Below, piece after piece: positions 1-8,475 of a DNA stretch of 48,201 nucleotides. Position 1 is the first letter of the stretch, and each line of letters opens with the position of its first letter. Source of the DNA: Novosphingobium sp. (GTDB lineage Bacteria; Pseudomonadota; Alphaproteobacteria; Sphingomonadales; Sphingomonadaceae). The notes beneath the pieces are model-generated. The model was not told the origin of the DNA, made no database searches, and saw only the letters and a program-made list of their open reading frames with translations. Where the stretch lies: positions 1 through 48,201 of the forward strand of contig JAQWKP010000273.1 of NCBI GenBank assembly GCA_029247785.1. The letters are read 5' to 3'. Position numbers and translations under genes: made by a program.

Positions 1-1
1 T

Positions 2-148
2 GCTGCCCATGCCAAGGCTCTCGAGCTTGGCGGTAAGTGTGAAGGACCTCCTGGACCGCGTGGCCCTGAAGAAATGAACTATTACGGCGCCTATTTTCGC
101 GACCTCGATGGCAACAAGGTCATGGTCAGCCGCGTCGGGCGTGAGTGA
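2..148 (+). CDS. VOC (glyoxalase-like) family protein, C-terminal fragment
   Basis: The window opens inside a gene; 48 codons remain before TGA at 146-148. The remaining peptide contains YYGAYFRDLDGNKV close to its end. This is the typical last strand of vicinal-oxygen-chelate (glyoxalase/bleomycin-resistance/dioxygenase) proteins, where an aromatic stretch is followed by R-D-x-D-G-N. The metal-ligand and substrate residues lie upstream of the window, so no function can be given. The SDR gene starts 55 bases downstream on the same strand and may be co-transcribed. Confidence 0.75.
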   Translation, partial: AAHAKALELGGKCEGPPGPRGPEEMNYYGAYFRDLDGNKVMVSRVGRE

Positions 149-203
149 TAGACAGATAAGGTGAAAGGTTGCAGGCGGTCAGGCGCTGCCAGGGAGAAAA
201 GTC

Positions 204-1094
204 GTGGAACGTCAAGACGAACTTAATCTGACTGGCAAAGTCGTGATCATTACGGGCGCGAGCCGGGGCGTAGGGAAACAAGCCGCGCTGCATTTCGCGC
301 GGCGCAGAGCAAAGATCGTGATCGCCGCGCGCTCGGTCGAGACAATCGATAGCGCGCCGGATACCCTTGGCGAAACGCTGAAGGGTGTTGAACTGACCGG
401 CACTCTTGGCGAAACCATGAAGGAGATAGAGGCACTCGGCGGTGAGGCGCTGGCTGTACGGACCGACCTGGCCAACCGTAACGACCTCAAGAACCTGGTG
501 GACAAGACAGTCGAGCGGTTCGGCGGAGTCGATATCCTGGTCAACAATGCGGCATCGACCGTGGGGTCTGTGTGGGACAAGAAGTTTCTGGATCTGACTT
601 TCGAAGAGTGGTCGAACGACTTCGATATCAACCTGCACGCGCCGTTTATCCTGATGCAGTTGGTCACGCCGATTATGGCTGAGCACGGCGAAGGCCGGAT
701 CATCAACCTCACAACCGGATCGGGTGAAGTATTCCGATTGCCTGAGGAGCAGATCGCCGAGAAAGAGGTTGTTGGGCGCAACCTGACCGTTCCCAGCTAT
801 TTCGCGAGCAAGCGCGCACTTGATCGACTGGGCAGCGTGATCGCCCCCCACCTTCGTGCCATGAACGTCTACGTGATCGGGTTGAATCCGGGCTGGGTGG
901 CTACCGAGCTCGTGCAGCAGCGGCTCAAGAGGCGGGGATTCGACCCCAAGGAAGGCGACAGTCGGCCAGTGCCGATGTCAGTGCCTGCCCGAATGATCGT
1001 CTATTTTGCGAGTTGCAAGAATCCGAACGAATACACAGGCAGACTGTTCTGGGCCGAACGCGAGATGGCCGAGATGGAAATTACCGCAGACTGA
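204..1094 (+). CDS. SDR family NAD(P)-dependent oxidoreductase
   Basis: A 296-residue short-chain dehydrogenase/reductase. The Rossmann nucleotide loop TGASRGVG is at residues 17-24, the structural NNA at 114-116, and the catalytic Y199-x3-K203 in YFASK. The start is GTG with an AGGGAGAA ribosome site at 191-198. It is longer than the usual 250 residues because of an insertion between the first helix and strand D, around residues 46-75, containing two similar TLGET segments. Substrate specificity cannot be predicted. It follows a VOC-family gene and is followed by a 255-base non-coding gap. Confidence 0.9.
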   Translation: MERQDELNLTGKVVIITGASRGVGKQAALHFARRRAKIVIAARSVETIDSAPDTLGETLKGVELTGTLGETMKEIEALGGEALAVRTDLANRNDLKNLVDKTVERFGGVDILVNNAASTVGSVWDKKFLDLTFEEWSNDFDINLHAPFILMQLVTPIMAEHGEGRIINLTTGSGEVFRLPEEQIAEKEVVGRNLTVPSYFASKRALDRLGSVIAPHLRAMNVYVIGLNPGWVATELVQQRLKRRGFDPKEGDSRPVPMSVPARMIVYFASCKNPNEYTGRLFWAEREMAEMEITAD

Positions 1095-1349
1095 ATTGGG
1101 TTCCTGCCTGTTACACCGGAGCAAGGGCAATGGCCGCTTTCGGGCAATTTCGGATCGGCAACGAACGACCTCAATTGGGTCGGTAGCGGCCGAGCATCCT
1201 ACGCGGCTTGAAAGGCTGCTTTCCAGCAATTCCACCCTGAAAGCGGACCGTCGGCTTGCGGCCCAATTCTCGCCATTGGACCAATGTCCGCTTTTGCTGA
1301 TCACCGCCCAAAAGCAGACGGGCCGCAAACCACCCAATTTCGGACAGCT
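1095..1349. repeat. Intergenic gap with several copies of a CCGCTTT-type motif
   Basis: This stretch has no credible gene. It carries related short motifs on both strands: GGCCGCTTTC at 1132-1141, GAAAGCGGAC at 1239-1248, GTCCGCTTTTG at 1286-1296 and CAAAAGCAGAC at 1309-1319. The last two form an 11-bp stem (one G-T pair) with a 12-base loop. This looks like a degenerate intergenic repeat between convergent genes; it could also serve as a terminator for either gene. Repeat status outside the window is unknown. Confidence 0.4.
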
Positions 1350-1829
1350 TCACGGATACTCGATCCCTACTACTTCCCATTCCTTTTCACCGCCGGGCAG
1401 GCGGACATTGCGCAGGTCGCCTACCTTTGCGCCGCGCAGGGCGCGAGCCAGCGGGGCGCTCCAGCCGATGCGACCGGCGCTGGCGTCCTGTTCGTCATCG
1501 CCAACCAGCGTGACGACGATCTGCTCATCATCCTCATCGGCGATGGTGACTGTCGCGCCGAAGAAGGCGCGGGCGCGGTCAGGTTGGTCGGCGGGATTGA
1601 TCACCCGCAATTTCTTCATCCGCCGCGAGAGATGTCCCAACTCGCGGTCAATCTCGCGCATGCGCTTGCGGCCATAGAGATAGTCGCCATTTTCCGAACG
1701 ATCGCCATTGCCAGCCGCCCAGCTGACGATCTCGACGATTTCGGGCCGCTCGGTGCCGAGCAAATGGTCGTAGCGCGCTTTAAGCGCCGCCATGCCTTCA
1801 GGGCTTATGGGAGGACCAGCGGATTGCAT
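1350..1829 (-). CDS. greB: Transcription elongation factor GreB
   Basis: A 159-residue Gre factor, close to the 158 residues usual for GreB. The N-terminal half is the antiparallel coiled coil, with the acidic tip region NGDRSENGDYLYGRKRMREID that is characteristic of GreB rather than GreA. The C-terminal half is the FKBP-like domain, including SAPLARALRGAKVGD. Gre factors enter the RNA polymerase secondary channel and stimulate cleavage of backtracked RNA. It starts 11 bases after the lytic transglycosylase stop codon on the same strand, so the two are probably one transcript. No good ribosome site is visible before the ATG. Confidence 0.93.
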   Translation of the reverse strand: MQSAGPPISPEGMAALKARYDHLLGTERPEIVEIVSWAAGNGDRSENGDYLYGRKRMREIDRELGHLSRRMKKLRVINPADQPDRARAFFGATVTIADEDDEQIVVTLVGDDEQDASAGRIGWSAPLARALRGAKVGDLRNVRLPGGEKEWEVVGIEYP

Positions 1830-1840
1830 GGGCAGGCATG

Positions 1841-3805
1841 CTAGCCCGGATCGCGCTTGCCCAGGAAATGGCTGGCCGGGGTGTCACCTGAGTAGAAATA
1901 TTTGTCGGGGTTCATCTGTTGGTAGACCACCGCGTTTTCCAGCACCTTGGTGATATAGGTTTTGGTCTCGTAGATCGGGATGCGCTCGATCCAGGTCACC
2001 CAATCAATCCCGCCCTTGCGCGGATCGCCGTTGGCCCTGAGCCACTTGTTCACATTGCCCGGCCCGGCATTATAGGCACCCACGGCGAGCGGGTATGCGC
2101 CGCCATAATAGCTCATCATCCGTCCGAAATAGCCGTCGCCCAGGCGGATATTGTAATTGGCATCGGTCAGCAACCCGCTCAGCCTGTAGCTGAGGCCCAT
2201 CTTGCCGGCCTGCTCGCGCGCAGTGCCCGGCATCAGCTGCATGAGACCGCGCGCACCGGCGTGGCTAATCGCATTCATCGCGAACTGGCTCTCCTGCCGG
2301 GTGATGGCATGAACCATGACCCAATTGGTGCCAGCCGGTGCCGGCAGGCGCGGAAACGAAATCTGGTGGAATTCGCCAAAGCCGTCGGTATGCGCCGATC
2401 GACCGAGGATCACGGCGAGATCGCGGCGACCGATCTGCTTGGCCAGGTCGGCGACCAGCACATGCTCGGCCTCGGATTCGGCCTGTTCGGCGATTTCGCG
2501 GAAGAAACGCACCGTTGTCAGCCAGTTCTCGCTGCGCGCCGATTGCATCACGGCGCGGGTGATGGGCCGCGCCATGAATGCTCTGCGCTCAGCGGTTGTG
2601 GGGGTGACCGCTGGCCTGACAGCAAGATTGGGCAGGGGGCGTCCCAGCCGCTCAAGCGAAAGCATGCCGTAGAAATGGTCGGGAAATTGCGCGGCCTGTT
2701 CGAAATGGCGTTTTGCGCCTTCGCGGTCTCCAGCCTTGGCGAGAGCGCGTCCGGCCCAGTAGAAGCCCTTGGATCGTGTGCCGGGGGTCTTTGCAGCGGC
2801 GCCATAGCGATAGAACAGCGGCGCAGCGCGGCGCGGATCGCGCAGCGACCACAGCGCCTTGGTGCCGCCCAGCCACATCAGCGAGGTATAATCGTCGCGC
2901 AGGCGAAAACTCATTGTGCTGATGTCGGTGCCGGGCGCGAAACCGTCGTCGATCGAGGCGGCAATGCGTACGGCGGTGCTGGAACCCGCGCCCTTGGCAG
3001 CAGTCAGCAGTTCCTTGACCCATTTCTCGCCGTCAAGCACCGGAGCGCTGAGCGGCGGGCGCGTCGCCAGGAAATTGACCGCGCCGGCGAGATATCTCGC
3101 GCGTCGGGCCTGGACGATACGGTTATAGGCATAGCCGGGATCGCGCAGGTCCTCGCCGCTCAGGTTAAGCCCAAGGCTGCCCGGCTTCGAACCCTGCACC
3201 AGGCTGAGCCGCTCCATGAACAGGTTGCGCTTTTGAGGTGAAACGTAGGAAATCTGCCGCGCAGCCGCTCGGGCCTTGCCTGCCCACAGCAGCGCATCCA
3301 TCCGAGCGTCATGATCGGCGCGGGTAATTGCGTCGCCATAGTTGAAGATGATCGCCGATTCGGCTGTCTCGCTCATCGGACCGCCTCGCCAGGCAGCAAT
3401 CGCTGTTTCGCTGGCGCCCGGATAGCTTTGCGAGGCGAGGGCCAAGGCATAGCGCGCCCGTGCCGGATTGGTCAGCGGCGGGAATTTTTCGAAATAGGCG
3501 ACCAGGCGCTTGGGATCGGGCGAGACCCGTTCCAGCGCGGATTCAGCATATTTGCGGACCTTCTCCTCAAACGGGAAACCGGGATAGGACAGCAGGAAGC
3601 CAACATAGCTATCGAAGCTGAGTTTGCTCGACTTCGAAATCACTTTCCAACGCTGGATCGCGCTGCGCATGACGGCATCATCGCTGGCGTGCTGGCGCGC
3701 GCGGGCTGTGTCCCATTCGCGCCCGTCATCGCTTCGCGCCGGGCTCGATGCGGCGGCAGCGGCAAGTAGCATCACGAAGGCAGAGGCACGCAGCATGCTG
3801 GACAT
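1841..3805 (-). CDS. slt: Soluble lytic murein transglycosylase (Slt family)
   Basis: A 654-residue periplasmic enzyme that cleaves the MurNAc-GlcNAc bond of peptidoglycan, forming 1,6-anhydro ends. I place the start at the ATG with AAGGAG 12 bases upstream. A longer in-frame reading adds 20 residues, but only this start puts the signal peptide (MLRASAFVMLLAAAAASSPARS) at the N terminus. The middle is the helical, TPR-like U-shaped domain. The C-terminal SLT domain has the catalytic Glu in TRQESQF (residue 505), then GLMQLMP (near 520) and AYNAGP (near 578). It is divergent from dapA and upstream of greB. Confidence 0.93.
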   Translation of the reverse strand: MSSMLRASAFVMLLAAAAASSPARSDDGREWDTARARQHASDDAVMRSAIQRWKVISKSSKLSFDSYVGFLLSYPGFPFEEKVRKYAESALERVSPDPKRLVAYFEKFPPLTNPARARYALALASQSYPGASETAIAAWRGGPMSETAESAIIFNYGDAITRADHDARMDALLWAGKARAAARQISYVSPQKRNLFMERLSLVQGSKPGSLGLNLSGEDLRDPGYAYNRIVQARRARYLAGAVNFLATRPPLSAPVLDGEKWVKELLTAAKGAGSSTAVRIAASIDDGFAPGTDISTMSFRLRDDYTSLMWLGGTKALWSLRDPRRAAPLFYRYGAAAKTPGTRSKGFYWAGRALAKAGDREGAKRHFEQAAQFPDHFYGMLSLERLGRPLPNLAVRPAVTPTTAERRAFMARPITRAVMQSARSENWLTTVRFFREIAEQAESEAEHVLVADLAKQIGRRDLAVILGRSAHTDGFGEFHQISFPRLPAPAGTNWVMVHAITRQESQFAMNAISHAGARGLMQLMPGTAREQAGKMGLSYRLSGLLTDANYNIRLGDGYFGRMMSYYGGAYPLAVGAYNAGPGNVNKWLRANGDPRKGGIDWVTWIERIPIYETKTYITKVLENAVVYQQMNPDKYFYSGDTPASHFLGKRDPG

Positions 3806-3904
3806 TGTGGAGAAAGGCTCCTTATCACGCGGTGAACGAACGAATCCGGGAACGGCTGTCTGCATTGCTGGCGCGTTCTTGGAGCAAATATAAGGCCAAA
3901 GTCC

Positions 3905-4780
3905 ATGTTTTCCGGATCAATTCCCGCTCTGGTAACGCCGTTTCGCGACGGGGCGTTTGACGAGAAGGCTTTTCGCCAGCTGGTGAACCTGCAGATCGAT
4001 CATGGCTCGACCGGGCTGGTGCCCTGCGGCACGACCGGCGAATCGCCTACGCTGAGCCATGAAGAACACATGCTCGTCACCGAGGTCTGCATCGATGTTG
4101 CGAGTGGACGCGTGCCGGTGATCGCGGGGGCAGGCTCCAATTCAACCAGCGAAGCGGTGATGCTCGCGGTTCACGCGGAAAAGGCCGGGGCCGATGCCGT
4201 GCTGGTGGTGACCCCCTATTACAACAAGCCCAATCAGGAAGGCATGTATCGCCATTTCAAGGCGGTTCACGATGCGATCGGAATTCCGGTGATGATCTAC
4301 AATATTCCGGGCCGCTCGATCGTAGATCTCGATCTGGAAACCATGACGCGGCTCGGGCAGCTGCCGCGCATTGCCGGGGTCAAGGATGCGACGGGCGAAA
4401 TCTCCCGCGTCAGTGCCTATCGCGCATCGATCGGCCATACCTTTTGCCAGCTGTCAGGCAATGATGAGAGCGCGCTTGCCCATTTTGCGCACGGCGGCGT
4501 GGGCTGCATCTCGGTTTCGGCCAATGTCGCGCCGCGGCTATGCGCCGATTTTCAGCAGGCCTGTGCCGAGGGCGACATGGCAAAGGCGCGCGAGCTGAAC
4601 GATTTGCTTCACCCGCTGCACATCGCGCTGTTCACAGATACATCGCCTGGCCCGACAAAATATGCGCTGACGCGCCTGCATGACTGGTTCCCGGACGAGC
4701 TGCGTCTGCCGGTTGTCGAGCCCAGCAAAGCCTCGCGCGCCGCAGTCGATGCCGCATTGGCACATGCCGGGCTGGTTTAA
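3905..4780 (+). CDS. dapA: 4-hydroxy-tetrahydrodipicolinate synthase
   Basis: A 291-residue TIM-barrel aldolase that condenses pyruvate with aspartate semialdehyde, the first committed step of the diaminopimelate/lysine route. Visible active-site elements are GTTGESPTL at 43-50 (catalytic Thr), YYNKP with Tyr106/107, Tyr132 in IYNIPGR and the Schiff-base Lys160 in GVKDATG. The length is normal for the family. A weak AAGG ribosome site lies about 12 bases before the ATG. The gene is divergent from slt and convergent with the S9 peptidase gene, their stop codons being three bases apart. Confidence 0.97.
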   Translation: MFSGSIPALVTPFRDGAFDEKAFRQLVNLQIDHGSTGLVPCGTTGESPTLSHEEHMLVTEVCIDVASGRVPVIAGAGSNSTSEAVMLAVHAEKAGADAVLVVTPYYNKPNQEGMYRHFKAVHDAIGIPVMIYNIPGRSIVDLDLETMTRLGQLPRIAGVKDATGEISRVSAYRASIGHTFCQLSGNDESALAHFAHGGVGCISVSANVAPRLCADFQQACAEGDMAKARELNDLLHPLHIALFTDTSPGPTKYALTRLHDWFPDELRLPVVEPSKASRAAVDAALAHAGLV

Positions 4781-4783
4781 CGC

Positions 4784-6730
4784 CTAATCTGCCGGATTGT
4801 GCTGCTGGACGAAGCGCATCGCTTCCTCGAGCATCTGTTTGCGAGTGCTGGCGGTGGACAGCCAATGGTCCTCGTCGCGTAGCACGACGAGCTTGTAGGG
4901 TTTGCCTGCACCCTTGAGTGCATCGGCCATCTTGCGCGAATGTTCGAAGTCGACAACGGTGTCGTCCTTGCCGTGGATCAGCAGGACCGGCGCATCGGCG
5001 CGTGAAGCGAAGCGGCGCGGTGACACAGCGTTGAAACCAGATGGATCGCCCATGCTCTCTCTCAAGCTGGCCAAGGTCATCTTGTCGCGAGCGGTCTCCT
5101 TGCTAAAATTGTTGTAGCGCACGCTGAGATCGCTGACCGGTGCCACCGCCACCGAGCAGCGATATAGACCCTGCTGCAAGGTGACACCCGCAAGCGCCGC
5201 ATAGCCGCCATAGCTGGCTCCCATGATGCAGGCGCGCGCCGGATCGGCGATGCCCTGTTTGACCAGCTCGGTGAGACCGTCGGAGATGTCGGTTTGCATC
5301 TTGAGGCCCCATTGTCCGTATCCAGCGCGGCGGAATGTGTCGTCGCGATTGGTTGAACCCCGGAAATTGGGCTGGAACACAGCATAGCGACGCGAAGCAA
5401 ATGCCTGTGCCCACCAGTCGAAAGTTTCCTTGTCATGGGAGCTCGGACCGCCATGGGGAAACATGATAACTGGCAGGTTCTTCGCTTCGCGCCCCGGCGG
5501 CAGAGTGAGAATGCCGTCGAGATCAAGGCCGTCTGCGGCCTTGTATTCGACAGTCGAGATTGGCCCGACCTGTTTGGCGGGAATTGCGACGCGTTCGAAC
5601 CCTATCGAATCGGCCTTCAGCTGCTCGATATCGACCAGATAGTAGGTGCCGCTGTCGCCATTCCCGCTTGTCAGGACGATGAAGTGTTTGAAATCGGATG
5701 TCCGGTCGATCACCGTGATGTCATACTTCGAGAAGGCCTTGTATAACTTGTCGTAAACTGCCTGATGTGCGGGATCGTAAAGGACCGGCCTGGGTTTTGC
5801 GCCGTCATCGAGATAGCCGAGCAGCCTACCGTTGCTCCGATCGACGTAGAAACCATCGATTCGGACATCATCCAGGATCTCAACCGGGGTTCCACCGCTC
5901 AGCGGGACTTCGAAATATCTGATGTATTCGGATTCGTCGTCTTCAAATCCGTAGATGGCGCTGCTGCCATTGCGGCCCAGAGAGATAAGCGAAACATCAC
6001 CGGTCGGATCGATGCCAGAGGCAAGCGTGGCTCGATTGGCATTCTTGACTACCCATTGGCCATTGGTCCTGTTCACTTCGAGTTCGGCGGCGATCTTGCC
6101 CTCGCCGTCGACCAGCCAGCCTTGGTAAAAATTGCCAACCTTCGAGCTTACAACCTTGCTTGGTCTGTTTTTCGCAAGGTCCACAGCAAAGAGCGCCATG
6201 TTGCTTCCGTAATGGGTGTACTTCATTGACCCGGACGCCTTCTTGAACTCAAGGCCCTTGAAATATCCGAGCCATTTCCCGTCGATCTGGCGGATGGCTC
6301 CCGAATTGAAGATGGCCGAGCCGATCGAATTGCGGTTCTCGAACACCATTTCCGTCTTGTCGTTCGCCAGATTGATAATGATCGCGCCGAACGTCTCTCG
6401 CTGCTTCGCTAGGAACTCAATCGGCAGATTTTCGGTCACGCTTGTGGTTACGATTAGCAAATCGTTCCCGGCCCATCTCAGAGCGCGGACCTTGGTATCG
6501 CCGAGGCCCTGTGCAGAGCGCATTGAGCCGCCTTCGCCGCTGACCAGCAACATCCGCCTGTCCTTGACCCGGGTGACCATCGCCAGACTCTGGCCATCGG
6601 GCGAAATCGCCATGTCCTCGACTCCAGGCAGGTCGCCATAGGCTTCGAGTGGCGGGGGATCGTCAGCGGCCCATGCGGGAGCGGAGAGGAGGGCCAGGCT
6701 TGCCAAAAATCCGTATAGTCTTGCAAGCAT
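4784..6730 (-). CDS. Secreted S9-family (prolyl oligopeptidase-type) serine peptidase
   Basis: A 648-residue exported peptidase. A signal peptide ends near residue 21 (APAWA|ADD). The N-terminal two thirds are a beta-propeller-like region with repeated strand and turn patterns. The C-terminal alpha/beta-hydrolase domain has the nucleophile in GASYGGY (Ser506), the acid in HGKDDTV (near Asp589) and the base in DEDHW (His622). Members act as dipeptidyl- or acylaminoacyl-peptidases; the exact activity is not readable. AAGGGA lies 8 bases before the start. It and the next gene sit between dapA and smpB and look somewhat lower in GC than their neighbours, so this may be an insertion. Confidence 0.9.
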   Translation of the reverse strand: MLARLYGFLASLALLSAPAWAADDPPPLEAYGDLPGVEDMAISPDGQSLAMVTRVKDRRMLLVSGEGGSMRSAQGLGDTKVRALRWAGNDLLIVTTSVTENLPIEFLAKQRETFGAIIINLANDKTEMVFENRNSIGSAIFNSGAIRQIDGKWLGYFKGLEFKKASGSMKYTHYGSNMALFAVDLAKNRPSKVVSSKVGNFYQGWLVDGEGKIAAELEVNRTNGQWVVKNANRATLASGIDPTGDVSLISLGRNGSSAIYGFEDDESEYIRYFEVPLSGGTPVEILDDVRIDGFYVDRSNGRLLGYLDDGAKPRPVLYDPAHQAVYDKLYKAFSKYDITVIDRTSDFKHFIVLTSGNGDSGTYYLVDIEQLKADSIGFERVAIPAKQVGPISTVEYKAADGLDLDGILTLPPGREAKNLPVIMFPHGGPSSHDKETFDWWAQAFASRRYAVFQPNFRGSTNRDDTFRRAGYGQWGLKMQTDISDGLTELVKQGIADPARACIMGASYGGYAALAGVTLQQGLYRCSVAVAPVSDLSVRYNNFSKETARDKMTLASLRESMGDPSGFNAVSPRRFASRADAPVLLIHGKDDTVVDFEHSRKMADALKGAGKPYKLVVLRDEDHWLSTASTRKQMLEEAMRFVQQHNPAD

Positions 6731-6748
6731 GCCTATCCCTTTTCATCC

Positions 6749-6789
6749 CCAATAGTATTGGAAGTTATGGCTTACGGGCTAGTTCTAGC
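6749..6789. promoter_or_regulatory. Two small palindromes upstream of the S9 peptidase gene
   Basis: CCAATA-G-TATTGG at 6749-6761 and GCTAG-TT-CTAGC at 6778-6789 are both perfect dyads. They lie 19 and 48 bases before the peptidase start, in the divergent promoter region shared with the NTF2-like gene. They are candidate operators; no regulator gene is adjacent. Confidence 0.3.
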
Positions 6790-6831
6790 AAGACAATTCT
6801 ACCCGCAATACTAACGCCTTCTTCTCCGGGC

Positions 6832-6859
6832 TTGTCTGTAAGAGGCGTTTGACAGACAA
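6832..6859 (+). promoter_or_regulatory. Perfect hairpin abutting the start codon of the NTF2-like gene
   Basis: TTGTCTGT at 6832-6839 and ACAGACAA at 6852-6859 form an 8-bp perfect stem around a 12-base loop that contains AGAGG. The ATG begins two bases after the stem. An RNA with this fold would present a Shine-Dalgarno-like loop next to the start. It could also be a DNA operator. Confidence 0.35.
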
Positions 6860-6860
6860 T

Positions 6861-7331
6861 ATGGCTGAACATGAGCGCTTTCGAAAGGAACGGGCAGTGG
6901 CGACAATTGCGAAAGATGGCATCTGGACTGACCGCAGCTCGGTAACCGGTGAACTCGCGTTGAAATGTCTGGAATACACCGATTGCATCAAGCGCACGGT
7001 CGAAGCGGCTAAGGCGCCCGGTTTCAACGAATCGGGTTGGGATGAGCTTGCCGCATTGCTCGACACCGATGTTTTTGAGCGCGTTGGCAATGACAAGGTG
7101 GCGATGGGTTGGGAAGTCTATCGCGGGCTTTTGATGCAATGGGCGACGAGTTCCGATTTCTGGGCCGAATTTCACCGTGTCAGCCAGGTCGGCAATCTCG
7201 TTTTTCTTGAACTGACCGAGCACAACACGCTGGTGGGCGGCGATGAAAGCGTGGTCAATTCGTTGACGAGCTATCAATATGACGATGCGGGCAGAATGGT
7301 GCGGCTCGGGATATACCTCCAGCACGACTGA
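6861..7331 (+). CDS. NTF2-like / SnoaL-like protein of unknown function
   Basis: A 156-residue protein with the layout of the NTF2-like cone fold: N-terminal helices, then [15 protein letters not shown], and late strands [16 protein letters not shown] and [18 protein letters not shown]. Such domains act as small hydrolases, isomerases or binding proteins, and function cannot be told from sequence alone. I chose the ATG at 6861; an in-frame TTG at 6849 would add four residues and sits only 3 bases after AGAGG. It is divergent from the S9 peptidase gene and upstream of smpB. The hairpin before its start is unusual. Confidence 0.65.
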   Translation: MAEHERFRKERAVATIAKDGIWTDRSSVTGELALKCLEYTDCIKRTVEAAKAPGFNESGWDELAALLDTDVFERVGNDKVAMGWEVYRGLLMQWATSSDFWAEFHRVSQVGNLVFLELTEHNTLVGGDESVVNSLTSYQYDDAGRMVRLGIYLQHD

Positions 7332-7414
7332 TCGGGGTCGCGAACCGGCCCGGCGACAGTGACGCTTTCAGCCGTTCACTTTTCGCGCCTTCATCCCTAC
7401 ATGGCGTGCACATC

Positions 7415-7897
7415 ATGGCACGTCCGCAGCAAAAGACATTCGACAAGCACAAGATCGTCGCCGAGAACCGGCGCGCGCGGTTCGATTACCATATCGACGA
7501 GACGTTTGAGGCGGGGATCGCGCTCACCGGAACCGAGGTCAAAAGCCTGCGCTTCGGTGAAGGGTCGATCGCCGAGGCCTATGCCGACATCCGCAATGGC
7601 GAGGCCTGGCTGATCAACTCCAACGTGCCGGAATTCAGCCATGGTAATCGCTTCAACCATGAACCCAAGCGGGCGCGCAAGCTGCTGTTGCATGAGCGCG
7701 AGATCGCCCGGCTGCATGGCGCTGTTGAGCGCAAGGGAATGACGCTGGTTCCGCTTTCGATCTATTTCAACAGCCGGGGCAGGGCGAAAGTCGAGCTGGC
7801 CCTTGCGCGCGGCAAGAATGCGGCAGACAAGCGTCACTCGATCAAGGAACGTGACTGGAAGCGCGACCAGGCGCGAATAATGCGAGAACACGGATGA
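7415..7897 (+). CDS. smpB: SsrA-binding protein SmpB
   Basis: A 160-residue tmRNA-binding protein needed for trans-translation, the rescue of ribosomes stalled on broken mRNAs. Diagnostic stretches are [42 protein letters not shown] (family Y/F-x-x-G pattern) and the basic C-terminal tail [19 protein letters not shown]. The start at MARPQQ is preferred over an in-frame GTG nine bases upstream; no clear ribosome site is seen for either. Its stop overlaps the next start by four bases (ATGA). Its RNA partner, ssrA, is also in this window at 43756. Confidence 0.97.
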   Translation: MARPQQKTFDKHKIVAENRRARFDYHIDETFEAGIALTGTEVKSLRFGEGSIAEAYADIRNGEAWLINSNVPEFSHGNRFNHEPKRARKLLLHEREIARLHGAVERKGMTLVPLSIYFNSRGRAKVELALARGKNAADKRHSIKERDWKRDQARIMREHG

Positions 7898-8475
7898 CAC
7901 CTCTGGCTCGCTTTCACCGCTGGTTGCGGCATCGTGCGCCTGCCATGCCCACAAGGGAGCAGATGGCGGGCAACCGCTGGCTCGCGCCTATCGCCCATCG
8001 TTTCCTCAGCCCCGAATTGTGGCGCTTCACCCGCCGTTCGGTGCCCCGCGGTGTGGCGCTTGGTCTATTTGCGGCCTTCATTATCCCGGTCGGCCAGATA
8101 TTCCTGGCAGCATTCCTGGCATTGCCCGCGCGCGCCAATGTCCCGCTTTCGGCTGCTGTCACTTTCGTCACCAATCCATTCACCATTCCCTTCTGGCTGG
8201 TGATCGCGAACAAGGTCGGCGGCTTCATTCTCAAGGTCGACCAGGCCACCGTCAACACGGCCATGGCTGGCGAGATCGAACGCGGCGGGTGGTGGCAGGA
8301 TTTCGGCTGGTTTATCGAAACCGCCGGGGTGACCGCATTCGGATTTGTCGTGATGTCGCTGGTTTCAGCGGCGCTGGGATATCTGCTTTCCGGGATGATC
8401 TGGCGCTGGTGGGTCGGGCGCAAGCACCGCGCCCGGCTGGAGCGTTACCGTTCGAACCAGGCCGCCGCCGAATGA
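7894..8475 (+). CDS. DUF2062 family membrane protein
   Basis: A 193-residue inner-membrane protein. The family core [20 protein letters not shown] is followed by a hydrophobic segment [10 protein letters not shown] and the conserved [23 protein letters not shown] further membrane segment lies near the end ([24 protein letters not shown]). DUF2062 proteins have no established biochemical role. The gene overlaps smpB upstream and cckA downstream, each by four bases (ATGA), which indicates translational coupling in one operon. Confidence 0.9.
   Translation: MTPLARFHRWLRHRAPAMPTREQMAGNRWLAPIAHRFLSPELWRFTRRSVPRGVALGLFAAFIIPVGQIFLAAFLALPARANVPLSAAVTFVTNPFTIPFWLVIANKVGGFILKVDQATVNTAMAGEIERGGWWQDFGWFIETAGVTAFGFVVMSLVSAALGYLLSGMIWRWWVGRKHRARLERYRSNQAAAE

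Noticed and set aside
1919..3241. Plus-strand open frame of 440 codons opposite the lytic transglycosylase gene
   Set aside because: It is antisense to an intact, motif-bearing gene, has no ribosome site and no recognisable protein pattern; high GC favours such antisense frames.
8019..8471. N-terminal extension of cckA by 151 codons
   Set aside because: It is the DUF2062 gene read in another frame; the ATGA overlap at 8472 is a natural start.
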